Below, piece by piece: positions 51,386-59,555 of a stretch of DNA of 64,000 nucleotides; the stretch's first letter is position 1, and each line of letters opens with the position of its first letter. A program made the position numbers and the translations under genes. The stretch is from Streptomyces sp. NBC_01431 (GTDB taxonomy: Bacteria; Actinomycetota; Actinomycetes; Streptomycetales; Streptomycetaceae), in NCBI RefSeq assembly GCF_036231355.1, contig NZ_CP109496.1, positions 7,688,001 to 7,752,000 of the forward strand, written 5' to 3'. Below the pieces are notes generated by a model. That model was given only the letters and a program-made list of their open reading frames with translations. It made no database searches and was not told the origin of the DNA.

Positions 51386-52650
51386 CTCTTGTTCCGGGCC
51401 GGGTCGCCCGCCGACACCGGAGCGTGGTCACGGCAGGCAGCGGCGTACGCGGCGAGCAGCGACGCTTGCGAGTTCCGCCAGGAAAGCGGTCCGCCGATCC
51501 GCTCCTGGCCGATCTTGCCCATCCGGGCCCGCTTCTCCGGATCGTCCAGCAACAGCGCGATGAGCCCGGCGAATTCGGCCTCGTCGTTGGCGGTCGCATA
51601 GAGGGCGGCGTCACCGGCGGAGACCCGTGCCTCCCGGAGGTCGAACGAGACGATCGGCCGGCCCATCGCCATGTACTCCAGGACCTTGTTCATGGTCGAC
51701 ACGTCGTTGAGCGGATTGCGCGGGTCGGGGGAGAGGCAGACGTCCGCGGTGGACAGGTAGCGCACCAGATCGGCGTCCGGAATGCGCCCGGTGAACTGCA
51801 CCTGCTCGCGGAGCCCGAGCCGCCGGGACAGCTCCACCATCGCGTCGAACGCGTCGCCGGCGCCGACGAACACCGCATGCCAGTCGGTCCGCCCGAGCTC
51901 GTCGCGCATTTTCGCCAGGGCCCGCAAGGCGTAGTCGACGCCGTCCTGAGGGCCCATGACGCCGAGGTAGCACAGAAGATGGGGCTTGCCGCGCTTCAAC
52001 TCCGGCTCGGGCGGCACCGGTTGGAACCGGTCGGTGGCGGGCGCGCTGCGCACCACGAAGACGTCCGCCGGCCGCTTGCCGCCACGGCGCAGCGCGACGT
52101 CCCGGTAGCTCTCGTTCGTGGCGAGCACGACGTCCGCGGCCCGGTAGGTCAGCCGCTCCAGCGCGCACACGGCGCGGTGGAGCAGGTCCTCGCCACGGTC
52201 GAACCGGGAGAGATACAGCTCGGGTACCAGGTCGTGCTGGTCGAAGACGAACCGCGCGCCGCGCCGCTTGAGCCACAGGGCCGGCAGGAACAGGAGGTCG
52301 GGCGGGTTGCAGGCGTGGACCACGTCGACCGGGCCGACCTTGCGGGCCAGCCGGGCCGTATGCCACAGCGCCGTTCCGTACTCCCGCAGGTAGCCGGCCG
52401 GCCCTCCGGTGGCCGCGTGCAACGGGTAGCGGTGGATCCGCACCCCGTCGATCACCGCCTCCGGCTCCGTGTCCCGCGTGCGCCCCCGGGGACAGATGAC
52501 GTGCACCTCCCAGCCCGCGTCGCGCAGCGTTGTGCACTCCTGCCACACTCGCCGGTCGAACGGCACCGACAGGTTCTCCACCAGGATGAGCGCGCGCCGG
52601 CCCTGCCGGTTCCCGCTGACCGTGTCATCGAACGATGTGTCACCAAGCAA
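51370..52650 (-). CDS. family 4 glycosyltransferase
   Basis: The GT-B protein starts in sequence at GRRALILVENLSVPFDRRVW, then VVHACNPPDLLFLPALWLK, FDQHDLVPELYLSRFDRG and ATNESYRDVALRRGG. The C-terminal site is CLSPDPRNPLNDVSTMNKVL then EYMAMGRPIVSFD. This matches WbuB/WcaI-type GT4 enzymes of EPS loci. TTG 52650 just overlaps the upstream stop (52640) and gives 426 residues; the frame is open to ATG 52731, but that would overlap the dehydrogenase by 92 bases and is unlikely. Confidence 0.8.
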   Translation of the reverse strand: MLGDTSFDDTVSGNRQGRRALILVENLSVPFDRRVWQECTTLRDAGWEVHVICPRGRTRDTEPEAVIDGVRIHRYPLHAATGGPAGYLREYGTALWHTARLARKVGPVDVVHACNPPDLLFLPALWLKRRGARFVFDQHDLVPELYLSRFDRGEDLLHRAVCALERLTYRAADVVLATNESYRDVALRRGGKRPADVFVVRSAPATDRFQPVPPEPELKRGKPHLLCYLGVMGPQDGVDYALRALAKMRDELGRTDWHAVFVGAGDAFDAMVELSRRLGLREQVQFTGRIPDADLVRYLSTADVCLSPDPRNPLNDVSTMNKVLEYMAMGRPIVSFDLREARVSAGDAALYATANDEAEFAGLIALLLDDPEKRARMGKIGQERIGGPLSWRNSQASLLAAYAAACRDHAPVSAGDPARNKRWPRR

Positions 52651-53956
52651 GGCCCATGTACCCCGGTTCGGCCCGGCGCGCGTCGGCGTCGGGAAGATGG
52701 ATGAGGTCGATGAGCACCGGTCCTTCGCCATGGGGCAGCGCCGACAGCACGGCCGGATCCCTGGTCCCGACCAGACACACCTCGGAGTGCTCCAGGACCT
52801 CCTCGACGGAATTCGCGAGCAGCTGCGCGAGGTGCGGCAGCCGGGTCTCGATGTACTCGCGGTTCGCGCCGAGCAGCCGCGAGAGGCTCACGTTGGCGTC
52901 GTAGATCCGCAGGTCGTAACCCCTGCCGAAAAGCGTCTCCGCCAGCTCGACGAGCGGGCTCTCGCGGAGGTCGTCGGTGCCGGATTTGAAGGACAGCCCG
53001 AACAGGCCCGCCCGGCGCTTGCCGGTTCGCTCCACCAGCTCCACCGCGCGCTGCAGATGTGCCGAGTTGGAGGGCAGCACGTGGGCGAGGATGGGCACCG
53101 AGACGTCGGCCCGCTGCGCCGCGTGGACCAGGCTGCGCAGGTCCTTGGGCAGGCAGGAGCCACCGAAGGCGAAGCCGGGCCGCAGATATGCGGGGCTGAT
53201 GTTCAACTTGCGGTCGGCCAGGAACACATCCATCACCTGGTGCGAGTCCACCCCGAGCGCCTGGCACACCGCGCCCAGCTCGTTCGCGAAGCCGATCTTG
53301 AGGCCGTGGAACGCGTTGTCCGCGTATTTGATCGCCTCGGCTGTCGGGATGGGCACCCGGAACACCTCGCCGGGCAAGCCGTCGTACAGCGCGATCACCG
53401 CGTCGCCGCTTGCCGGGTCGAGTTCGCCGATGACGCTCTTGGGCGGGTCGAAGAAGTCCTGCACGCTCGTGCCCTCGCGCAGGAACTCCGGGTTGACCGC
53501 GACCCCGAAGTCCGCCCCGGCCGTGCCGCCGACGTACTTCTCCAGGATCGGTACCAGCAGGTTAAGACATGTGCCCGGGAGCATGGTGCTGCGGAACACG
53601 ATGGTCTGCCGCCCGCCCCGCTCGGCCAGCACGGCGCCGATCTGCTCGGTGACCCGTTCCAAGTACGTGGTGCACAGGCTGCCGTTGGGCTCCGACGGAG
53701 TGCCCACGCAGACCAGCGACACCTCGCTGCCCATGATCGCCTCGCGGACGTCGCCGGTGGCGCGTAACGCTCCGGTCCGCACCACATCGGAGATGAGTTC
53801 CCCGATCCGTTCCTCGACCACCGGGGCCTTGCCGTCGTTGACCAGGTCGACCTTCACCTGGTTGACGTCCACACCGATGACCTCGTGCCCCATGCCGGCC
53901 AGGCACGCGGCCGACACACAGCCCACGTAGCCGAGCCCGAAAACGCTGACCTTCAC
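52640..53956 (-). CDS. AlgD-like nucleotide-sugar 6-dehydrogenase
   Basis: 438 residues from GTG 53956 with GGAGG upstream. The NAD domain opens VKVSVFGLGYVGCVSAACLA, then CVGTPSEPNGSL, FRSTMLPGT and NPEFLREGT. The catalytic Cys lies in RPGFAFGGSCLPKDLRSL. The C-terminal domain holds LSFKSGTDDLRESPLVELAE. The GFAFGGSCLPKD and HKLN-like RKLNISPAYL segments resemble GDP-mannose 6-dehydrogenase (AlgD) more than UDP-glucose dehydrogenase, although specificity cannot be proved. Product would be a hexuronic acid donor (GDP-ManA or UDP-GlcA). It fits the heparinase- and AsnB-like genes downstream. An 82-base gap separates it from the sugar transferase gene. Confidence 0.9.
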   Translation of the reverse strand: MKVSVFGLGYVGCVSAACLAGMGHEVIGVDVNQVKVDLVNDGKAPVVEERIGELISDVVRTGALRATGDVREAIMGSEVSLVCVGTPSEPNGSLCTTYLERVTEQIGAVLAERGGRQTIVFRSTMLPGTCLNLLVPILEKYVGGTAGADFGVAVNPEFLREGTSVQDFFDPPKSVIGELDPASGDAVIALYDGLPGEVFRVPIPTAEAIKYADNAFHGLKIGFANELGAVCQALGVDSHQVMDVFLADRKLNISPAYLRPGFAFGGSCLPKDLRSLVHAAQRADVSVPILAHVLPSNSAHLQRAVELVERTGKRRAGLFGLSFKSGTDDLRESPLVELAETLFGRGYDLRIYDANVSLSRLLGANREYIETRLPHLAQLLANSVEEVLEHSEVCLVGTRDPAVLSALPHGEGPVLIDLIHLPDADARRAEPGYMGLAW

Positions 53957-54038
53957 GACCCGTCCCTCCCCCCAGGCAGGCCCTGCCGGCCTGCGGTCCG
54001 CGCGCCTGCGGGACCGTTGAGTTGCGGCCCTCCGCACA

Positions 54039-55595
54039 TCAGTAGGCCCCCTGCCCGTAGAGCACCGCACGCAGCGTCTTCCACAAGATCACTGTGTCCA
54101 GGGCGAGCGACCAGTCCTCCACGTACCGCAGGTCCAGGCGCACCGCCTCGTCCCACGGCAGGTCGCTGCGTCCGCTGATCTGCCACAGGCCGGTGAGTCC
54201 CGGCTTGACCAGCAGCCGCCGCCGGATGTCCGGGCCGTACGCAGCGGACTCCTCCGGTAACGGGGGCCGCGGACCGACGAGCGACATCGATCCGGTGAGC
54301 ACGTTGAAAAGCTGTGGGAGCTCGTCGATCGAGTACCGGCGCAGCACCGCTCCCACCCGGGTCACCCGCGGATCCCGGTGGAGCTTGAACAGCAGGCCGG
54401 CGCCCTCGTTGAGATCCATCAGTTCGGCCCGTGCGCTGTCGGCCCCGGCGACCATGGTGCGGTACTTCACGATGGTGAACTCGCGGCCGTCCTTGCCCAC
54501 CCTGCGCTGGCGGTAGAACGCCCCACCCCGGCTGTCCAGGAGGACGAGCAGCCCGACGAGCACCATCAACGGCGCGAACAGCATGAGCAGGATCGCCGCG
54601 CCCAACCGGTCGACGACCTCCTTGACCGCCCGGCGACCCCCGGTGAAGGTCGGCATGCTCACCCGCAGCAGCGGGATCCCGAGCACCGCGTCGACATGCA
54701 GTCGCGGACCGGCCACCTCCATCAGTACGGGGGCCACGACCATCTCCGCGTCGCTGCCTTCGAGGTTCCAGGCCAGCCGCTGAAGCCGGTCCGGTGACCA
54801 GTGCGGGTCCGGCGTCACCGCGACGACACGGTAGCCGTCGCGGCGGACGTGGCCCGCGACGTCCGTCAGGCGGCCGACGACCGGCACTCCGTCCAGGTGG
54901 TCGCCGTCGAGCCCGGGGCTGTCCGTCGTGCACACCGCGTCCACCCGCCAGCCTAGGTGCGGGAACTTGCGGGTCCGGGTGATCAGGTCGCGCACGGTGG
55001 CCGGACTCCCGGCAGCGAGCACCGGTCGCAGACACCGTCCTTCCTTGCGCTGTTTGTGCAGCCAGAGGCGCAGCAGATACCGCTCCGTCATGGTGATGAG
55101 CGCGATCGCGGGGATCGCGACGAAGATCCAGAGTTTGATGTTGCGCGAGGTGAGGGCGATCCCGCCGAGCGCCAGTACGACGGCTGCCGTGGACAGTGAG
55201 CGTCCGAGCCGGCGGAATTCCTCGGCGCCCTGGCCGAGCACGGCCGGAGCCCACGCCCGGCTCACCGCAAGCGCTCCCAGCACAAGCAGCTCGGTGCCGA
55301 ATGTGAGGATTCCCCACTTCTCATGCCAGTTGGCCGCGTCCCGGGCCCCGAAGAAGAGGCCGATCGCCACCACCACGAAGGAGGTGGTCAGGGTGTCGCT
55401 GGTGATCACGGTACGGCGGTACCGCTGCTCCCAGTCGATCGCGGGTTGGCTGATTGCCCCGTTCGCCAGACGTCTTCGCGCCGACGGAGACGGGCTGACT
55501 AAGCCGCCATGCCGCACAGGACCCCCCAGGTCGCCAGTGGTTCGACGTGTTCGCCTAACACTGTTCCTCCCCCCGGGAGGCCCCGCCCCCCGCAC
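54039..55595 (-). CDS. WbaP-like undecaprenyl-phosphate sugar transferase (priming enzyme)
   Basis: The core has an N-terminal membrane region with four helices (TTSFVVVAIGLFFGA, GTELLVLGALAVSRAW, FVAIPAIALITM), a CoA-binding-like Rossmann middle, and a fifth helix LFAPLMVLVGLLVLL. It ends with the catalytic bacterial sugar transferase domain: VKYRTM, SIDELPQLFNVLTGSMSLVG then PRPPLPEE, RLLVKPGLTGLWQISGRSDL and YVEDWSLALD. It transfers a sugar-1-phosphate to undecaprenyl phosphate and starts the repeat unit. As the first gene it heads the operon. GTG 55595 follows GGGGAG at an ideal distance and is used here (518 residues); GTG 55517 (492 residues) is the main alternative. See the tandem repeat entry. 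Confidence 0.9.
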   Translation of the reverse strand: MRGAGPPGGRNSVRRTRRTTGDLGGPVRHGGLVSPSPSARRRLANGAISQPAIDWEQRYRRTVITSDTLTTSFVVVAIGLFFGARDAANWHEKWGILTFGTELLVLGALAVSRAWAPAVLGQGAEEFRRLGRSLSTAAVVLALGGIALTSRNIKLWIFVAIPAIALITMTERYLLRLWLHKQRKEGRCLRPVLAAGSPATVRDLITRTRKFPHLGWRVDAVCTTDSPGLDGDHLDGVPVVGRLTDVAGHVRRDGYRVVAVTPDPHWSPDRLQRLAWNLEGSDAEMVVAPVLMEVAGPRLHVDAVLGIPLLRVSMPTFTGGRRAVKEVVDRLGAAILLMLFAPLMVLVGLLVLLDSRGGAFYRQRRVGKDGREFTIVKYRTMVAGADSARAELMDLNEGAGLLFKLHRDPRVTRVGAVLRRYSIDELPQLFNVLTGSMSLVGPRPPLPEESAAYGPDIRRRLLVKPGLTGLWQISGRSDLPWDEAVRLDLRYVEDWSLALDTVILWKTLRAVLYGQGAY

Positions 55596-55628
55596 TGTTT
55601 CTCCCCTCGGGAGGCCCCCGCCCCCCGC
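55560..55628 (-). repeat. tandem duplication with two SD-GTG starts in the EPS leader
   Basis: Unit 1 (55560-55593, 34 bp) and unit 2 (55594-55628, 35 bp) are near-identical, each with a CCTCCC/GGGAGG-type stem. On the minus strand each ends in a purine-rich SD and AACAGTG or AAACAGTG. The GTG of unit 2 (55595) is in frame with the sugar transferase. The GTG of unit 1 (55561) is out of frame and opens a 20-residue frame that ends at TAG 55501-55499, across the alternative transferase start at 55517. Confidence 0.7.
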
Positions 55629-55770
55629 GCATGACATCCCGGCCATTCCAGTGCCGCTTAACACCCCACCCCTGGGCAGCAGCGCACTCGCGCATGCCCC
55701 GCCCGACTCTCCAGGCGCCCGGGAACCCGTCGAAGCCTCGGATGTTCCCCGCACCCAAGACCCCTGTCGG

Positions 55771-55785
55771 GATCAAGAATTGATC
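55771..55785. promoter_or_regulatory. palindrome upstream of the EPS operon
   Basis: GATCAAGAATTGATC is a perfect 6-3-6 inverted repeat about 180 bases before the sugar transferase start, and the surrounding GGG/CCC nearly extends it. Its place in the only large gap before the operon suggests an operator. Confidence 0.4.
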
Positions 55786-56044
55786 ACCCACACGTCTGTC
55801 GCCGGGACGCGATTTCCGGCAGTCCGTAGCGCTGAACCTATTGATCATTTTTGGTTCTCTGGTGCACGAGCAGCTGAAGCACGGACAACCTAGACCATCG
55901 GAGCCAAAATGTAGAGAGGATGTGTGTAACTTGTGCTCAGCTTTGAGACTGGATTCGCCGATCGGGACCGTCTGCGGGTGGCTTGATGTCACCGCGCGCT
56001 CCAGCCACTCGCCGGGCTCCCTCCGGGGCCCCGCCCTCACGTCT

Positions 56045-56231
56045 CGGGTGCATGCCCCGATCCGTCCCCTGCTGATGGAGGAGCCGCCAACAACGGCAGT
56101 TGGTGCGAAGTCTCTGCGGGGGTCTTGTGGCCGAGTCCGGAGCGGAGGCGCTTTTGATCGGGAAACATCTCGATGCGGCAGACGATCGCCCGGTGGGAAT
56201 GTGCGCGTATTGGAAAGGCAATTCGGTGCAC
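56045..56231 (-). pseudogene. IS3-like transposase C-terminal remnant
   Basis: The minus-strand frame gives CRIEMFPDQKRLRSGLGHKT then PAE, the ending of the IS3 integrase-core ORF B (I-E-x-F-Y-N-x-x-R-x-H-S-x-L-G-x-x-x-P-x-E). The typical Tyr-Asn is changed to Pro-Asp. Nothing upstream of it remains. Bases 55786-56044 hold no other gene I can support. Confidence 0.5.
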
Positions 56232-56325
56232 GAATTCGGGCTTGAGGGCGCTGAAAAGCTATTCCGTCATCCCGTGGCCCTTACGGCCACCGGTGCGGGC
56301 CGAATCACGTCTCAGGGTTCTGCCG

Positions 56326-56540
56326 TCAGTTTTCCGGGGGTCGCGGCGCAGCTTTCAGCCCGTCAAGGGTGAGGTCGAGGAGGCGTTCGGCCTGCTCGCG
56401 CTGCTCGGGCCTGGCCGAGGTGAGGGCGATGCCCGCGAGTGCGGCGAACATGTCGGTCGCCCTGATGTCGGACCGGATCGTTCCGGCAGTGGTACCCGCA
56501 TCCATGAGGGAGGAGAGGGCCGCCTGAATCATCTCGCGGC
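56326..56540 (-). pseudogene. TetR-family regulator, C-terminal remnant
   Basis: EMIQAALSSLMDAGTTAGTI, then SDIRATDMFAALAGIALTSA and ERLLDLTLDGLKAAPR form the last helices of a TetR-family ligand-binding domain of the SbtR-like type. The DNA-binding half is missing. The remnant is joined in opposite sense of function, but the same strand, to the MBL fragment. Confidence 0.6.
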
Positions 56541-56708
56541 CGCGGGTTCCAGAAGTCGGGCGCCAGCCAGTCGCGGTGCTCGCCCCCACGACCCGTCGGG
56601 GCTGTCGGGGAAGAACGCGCCCGGGGCCATCTCGGCCGAGCCGTAAAACTCTTTGATACGGGTGACGGTGACGTCACCAAGGGCGATCTGCTCCGGATGC
56701 TGATCCAT
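56541..56708 (-). pseudogene. MBL-fold hydrolase, N-terminal remnant with frameshift
   Basis: ATG 56708 opens MDQHPEQIALGDVTVTRIKE, then FYGSAEMAPGAFFPDSPDGS, the N-terminus of an MBL-fold hydrolase. A run of five G (about 56586-56590 on the minus strand) shifts the frame; the other frame continues GEHRDWLAPDFWNPRP. At about 56540 the sequence jumps into the tetR tail, so most of the MBL gene is gone. Confidence 0.6.
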
Positions 56709-56720
56709 GTGGTCCGTCCT

Positions 56721-56766
56721 CAAGGCCTGGGTACTTGGCCGATTGAGACCAAGCCTGGGCACGTGG
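56721..56766. promoter_or_regulatory. direct-repeat operator candidate
   Basis: CAAGGCCTGGGTACTTGG (56721-56738) and CAAGCCTGGGCACGTGG (56750-56766) are imperfect direct repeats 29 bases apart, in the divergent region between the MBL remnant and the XRE regulator. Likely binding site of that regulator. Confidence 0.45.
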
Positions 56767-56846
56767 ACGGGCTCGCGCCACTCCCGTGTTGTCCTACCCC
56801 TCGCAGGGTGTGGCTGGGATCCGGTGGCGCACCGAATACTGGGGTG

Positions 56847-57755
56847 ATGAACGCACCCGGACCGCTCGGCGCCTTCCTCCAAGCCCGACGCGCGCGCCTG
56901 CGACCCGAGGACGTCGGCCTGCGCGATCTGGGACCCCGCAGACGGGTGGCCGGGCTCCGGCGCGAGGAACTGGCCCAGCTGGCGGGCGTCAGCGTCTCGT
57001 ACTACGCACGGCTGGAACAGGGCCTGTCCCGCGGGGCCTCTGCCGAGGTGCTCGACGCGATCGCCCGCGCTCTCCTGCTGGATGTCCACGAGCGCGAGCA
57101 CCTCGACCGGCTCGCCGGTGCCGCCCGCCACGCTCCCCGGCCGCGCCGCCCGCGACCCGAGAAGCTCGCCGACGAAACACGCGACCTCCTCCGCGCCGTC
57201 GAGGGCATCCCGGCGATCGTGCTCGGGCGCCGCACCGACGTGCTGGCCTGGAACGCCCTTGGGCACGCCCTGCTGGCCGGCCACCTGGACTTCCTCGGCC
57301 CGAGCGACCCTGCGCGACGCCCGAACATGAGCCGAATGCTCTTCCTGGACCCGCACTGTCAGGAGCTGTACGCCGACTGGAAGCGCAAGGCGCGTGCGGT
57401 GGTCGGGAATCTGCGCATCGCCGTCGGCAGGCACCCGGAGGACGCGCTGCTCGCGGAGCTGATCGGCGAACTGACGATGAAGAGCCGGGAGTTCGTCGCA
57501 CTGTGGAAGGACCACCGGGTGGCCCCGTGCGATGCCGCGTCCTACGAGCTGTACCATCCCGTCGTCGGCGCGGTGACGGTGACACAGCAGGCACTGTCGA
57601 TCGCTCGTTCACCGGAGCAGGTGCTCACAGTGTGCACAACCCCCGCCGGCTCCGCCTCCGAGGAGGCCCTCGCGCTCCTTGGGCAGGCGAGCGGCAGCCG
57701 AGCGCCCCAGGCGGACAGCATCTGCGTTCCCGAGAAGTCGTCTCGACAGTTGTAG
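56847..57755 (+). CDS. XRE-family regulator with MmyB-like ligand-binding domain (second)
   Basis: 302 residues from ATG 56847. The N-terminal helix-turn-helix reads LGAFLQARRARLRPEDVGLR, then VAGLRREELAQLAGVSVSYY and ARLEQG. The MmyB domain follows with VLAWNALGHALL, RNMSRMLF-like RPNMSRMLFLDPHC, then LYHPVVGAVTVTQQ. It is a paralogue of the 11711 regulator and has the same divergent arrangement, but its presumed target, the MBL gene, has been destroyed by deletion. It may therefore be an orphan. A direct-repeat operator lies between the two. Confidence 0.9.
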   Translation: MNAPGPLGAFLQARRARLRPEDVGLRDLGPRRRVAGLRREELAQLAGVSVSYYARLEQGLSRGASAEVLDAIARALLLDVHEREHLDRLAGAARHAPRPRRPRPEKLADETRDLLRAVEGIPAIVLGRRTDVLAWNALGHALLAGHLDFLGPSDPARRPNMSRMLFLDPHCQELYADWKRKARAVVGNLRIAVGRHPEDALLAELIGELTMKSREFVALWKDHRVAPCDAASYELYHPVVGAVTVTQQALSIARSPEQVLTVCTTPAGSASEEALALLGQASGSRAPQADSICVPEKSSRQL

Positions 57756-57886
57756 CCAGGCTCCTCACCATCCATGGGTGCAGTGTGATGGGCGATGGAG
57801 CGCGCAACACGGCTCACCAGCGCCGGGGCCACCGTGTCAGTCCCGCCAGCGGGTGGCGGGATGGCGGGGCGGAGCCGCCCGTCCCG

Positions 57887-59182
57887 TCAGGCGGTGCTGA
57901 GCGGATGGCCCGCTGTGGCGGAGCGCGGGGGCCACGCGCGGGGGGCGAGAATGCCGAGCACGTAGGCGCGGGCGACGAGGGCGGGGCGGGTGTCGGCGCC
58001 CAGGAGTTCCCGCAGGCGGCTGAGGTGGTAGTCGACCGTCTGCCGGGACAGCTTCAGCGAGGTCGCGATGTCGCCGTTGCTGCTGCCCGCCGCCAGCAGG
58101 GAGAGGATGCGGATCTGCGTCGCGGTGAGGGACGGATGGGCCTCATGCGGGAGACTTTGGTGGGTGACGACGGCCCAGACGTGCCGGACGCGGGCGCCGG
58201 AGTGGCCGACCGCCGTCAGGTGGAGCTGTGTACGGCGTTGCCGTCCCTGGGCGTCGACGAGGAGCGCGGACGTCTCCACCCGTCGCGTGCGGCGCGCTAT
58301 CAGACCGTTCCACCTGTGGTGCAGCCGGTCGAGGCCGGGCTCGGGGGCGAGCAGGGTGTCCGCGCGGCGGCCGACCAGGTCGGGCAGGCTGAGGCCGAAC
58401 AGCTCGGCGGCCGCCGCGCTCGCCCTGACCACGCGCCCGTTCGCCGACAGCAGTGCGCAGGGCAGGCCGCTGTGATCGCGCAGGGCCCGCAGGCTGTCCT
58501 CGGCCTCCTGCCGCTGGACCGTGGCGCGCAGGTGGTCCGTGATGTCCACGTAGATCCCGGCGACGCAGCTCCGTGCGTTCTCCCGCACGGGGAACCGATG
58601 CCCCACCGCCTGTCCCGCGCTGCCGTCCGGGCGCCGGTAGTCGAGGGTGTGGCGCACCGGTGCACCCCGGCCGAGGATCTCCTGGTCGAGGGCGCGGAAC
58701 TGGGCGGCCTCGGCGGGGGCGTCGAAGTCCTCGATGCGCTTGCCGATGAGTTCCTCCGGAACGGTGCCGTAGAGGTGAGCGTACGCGTGGTTGGCCCAGA
58801 GGTAGCGGCCGTCGCAGTCACGGATGAAGGCGGCGGCGGGGGCGAGGTTCACCAGGCCCGCGAAGGCGGCGTACCGGCGTGGGGTCTCGGGGCGCGCGTC
58901 GACCTCCACGGCGAGGCCGCGCGTACGGCCGTGGACGCCCCTCTCGTCCAGGGGCCAGCTCACATCGAAGGTGCGGCCGTCGAACCTCGTCTGCCAGCAG
59001 TCCTCCCGCGCCGGGTGACCCGGGGCCGAGAGTTCCTGACGCATCCGGTCGAGAAAACGCTGCGCCGTGCCCGTGTCGGCGAAGGCGCCGCCTCCTCTCT
59101 CCCGTACCTGCCACGGCTCGTCGACCTCCCACCAGAACACCGGAAGGTGTTCGAGAAGCGCCTTGAGACTGGAATCGTCCAC
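57887..59182 (-). CDS. PAS-domain LuxR-type transcriptional regulator
   Basis: From GTG 59182, which has GGAGAG six bases upstream, the protein has 431 residues. The N-terminal and middle parts contain PAS-like folds: FIRDCDGRYLWANHAYAHLY then GTVPEELIGKRIEDFD, and ALLSANGRVVRASAAAAELF then GLSLPDLVGRRAD. The LuxR helix-turn-helix is at the C-terminus: LTATQIRILSLLAAGSSNGD then IATSLKLSRQTVDYHLSRLR. An earlier GTG (59236) is possible. It is divergent from the ATP-grasp gene and probably regulates that trio after sensing a small molecule through its PAS domains. Confidence 0.85.
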   Translation of the reverse strand: MDDSSLKALLEHLPVFWWEVDEPWQVRERGGGAFADTGTAQRFLDRMRQELSAPGHPAREDCWQTRFDGRTFDVSWPLDERGVHGRTRGLAVEVDARPETPRRYAAFAGLVNLAPAAAFIRDCDGRYLWANHAYAHLYGTVPEELIGKRIEDFDAPAEAAQFRALDQEILGRGAPVRHTLDYRRPDGSAGQAVGHRFPVRENARSCVAGIYVDITDHLRATVQRQEAEDSLRALRDHSGLPCALLSANGRVVRASAAAAELFGLSLPDLVGRRADTLLAPEPGLDRLHHRWNGLIARRTRRVETSALLVDAQGRQRRTQLHLTAVGHSGARVRHVWAVVTHQSLPHEAHPSLTATQIRILSLLAAGSSNGDIATSLKLSRQTVDYHLSRLRELLGADTRPALVARAYVLGILAPRAWPPRSATAGHPLSTA

Positions 59183-59348
59183 AGCGGTCTCTCCGTCCCT
59201 ATGCAGGCCGTACGCAGCTGACTGACGCACAGTCACATCGCGATGGGTATCCCGTCCCCGGCCCGCGCAAGCTCGGTTCTCGGCCGAAGTGGAGGGCGGC
59301 CCTCAAGCCCTCCCGGCACCTTCCGCGTGCCCCAACTGGGCCTGGTAC

Positions 59349-59364
59349 TCAGGCATTTGCCTGA
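59349..59364. promoter_or_regulatory. palindromic operator in the LuxR / ATP-grasp gap
   Basis: TCAGGCATTTGCCTGA is a perfect 7-2-7 palindrome in the middle of the roughly 370-base divergent intergenic region. Position fits a dimeric LuxR-type regulator controlling both directions. Nothing else is seen in the gap. Confidence 0.5.
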
Positions 59365-59555
59365 ACCGCAGCCGTCCTGCGGGGCGATGTGAGCGCCAGT
59401 GGCGTGGTCCTCTTGAGTGTGCGGGTGAATACGCCCTGACACGTACATCGGGACATTTCCCGCACCGGCGCGCATCACCGGTCAGCACGGCGACGCGTAT
59501 GACACGTACGACGGCCACGGCGCGTATCGACACGGACGAATGGAGACGGACTTCA

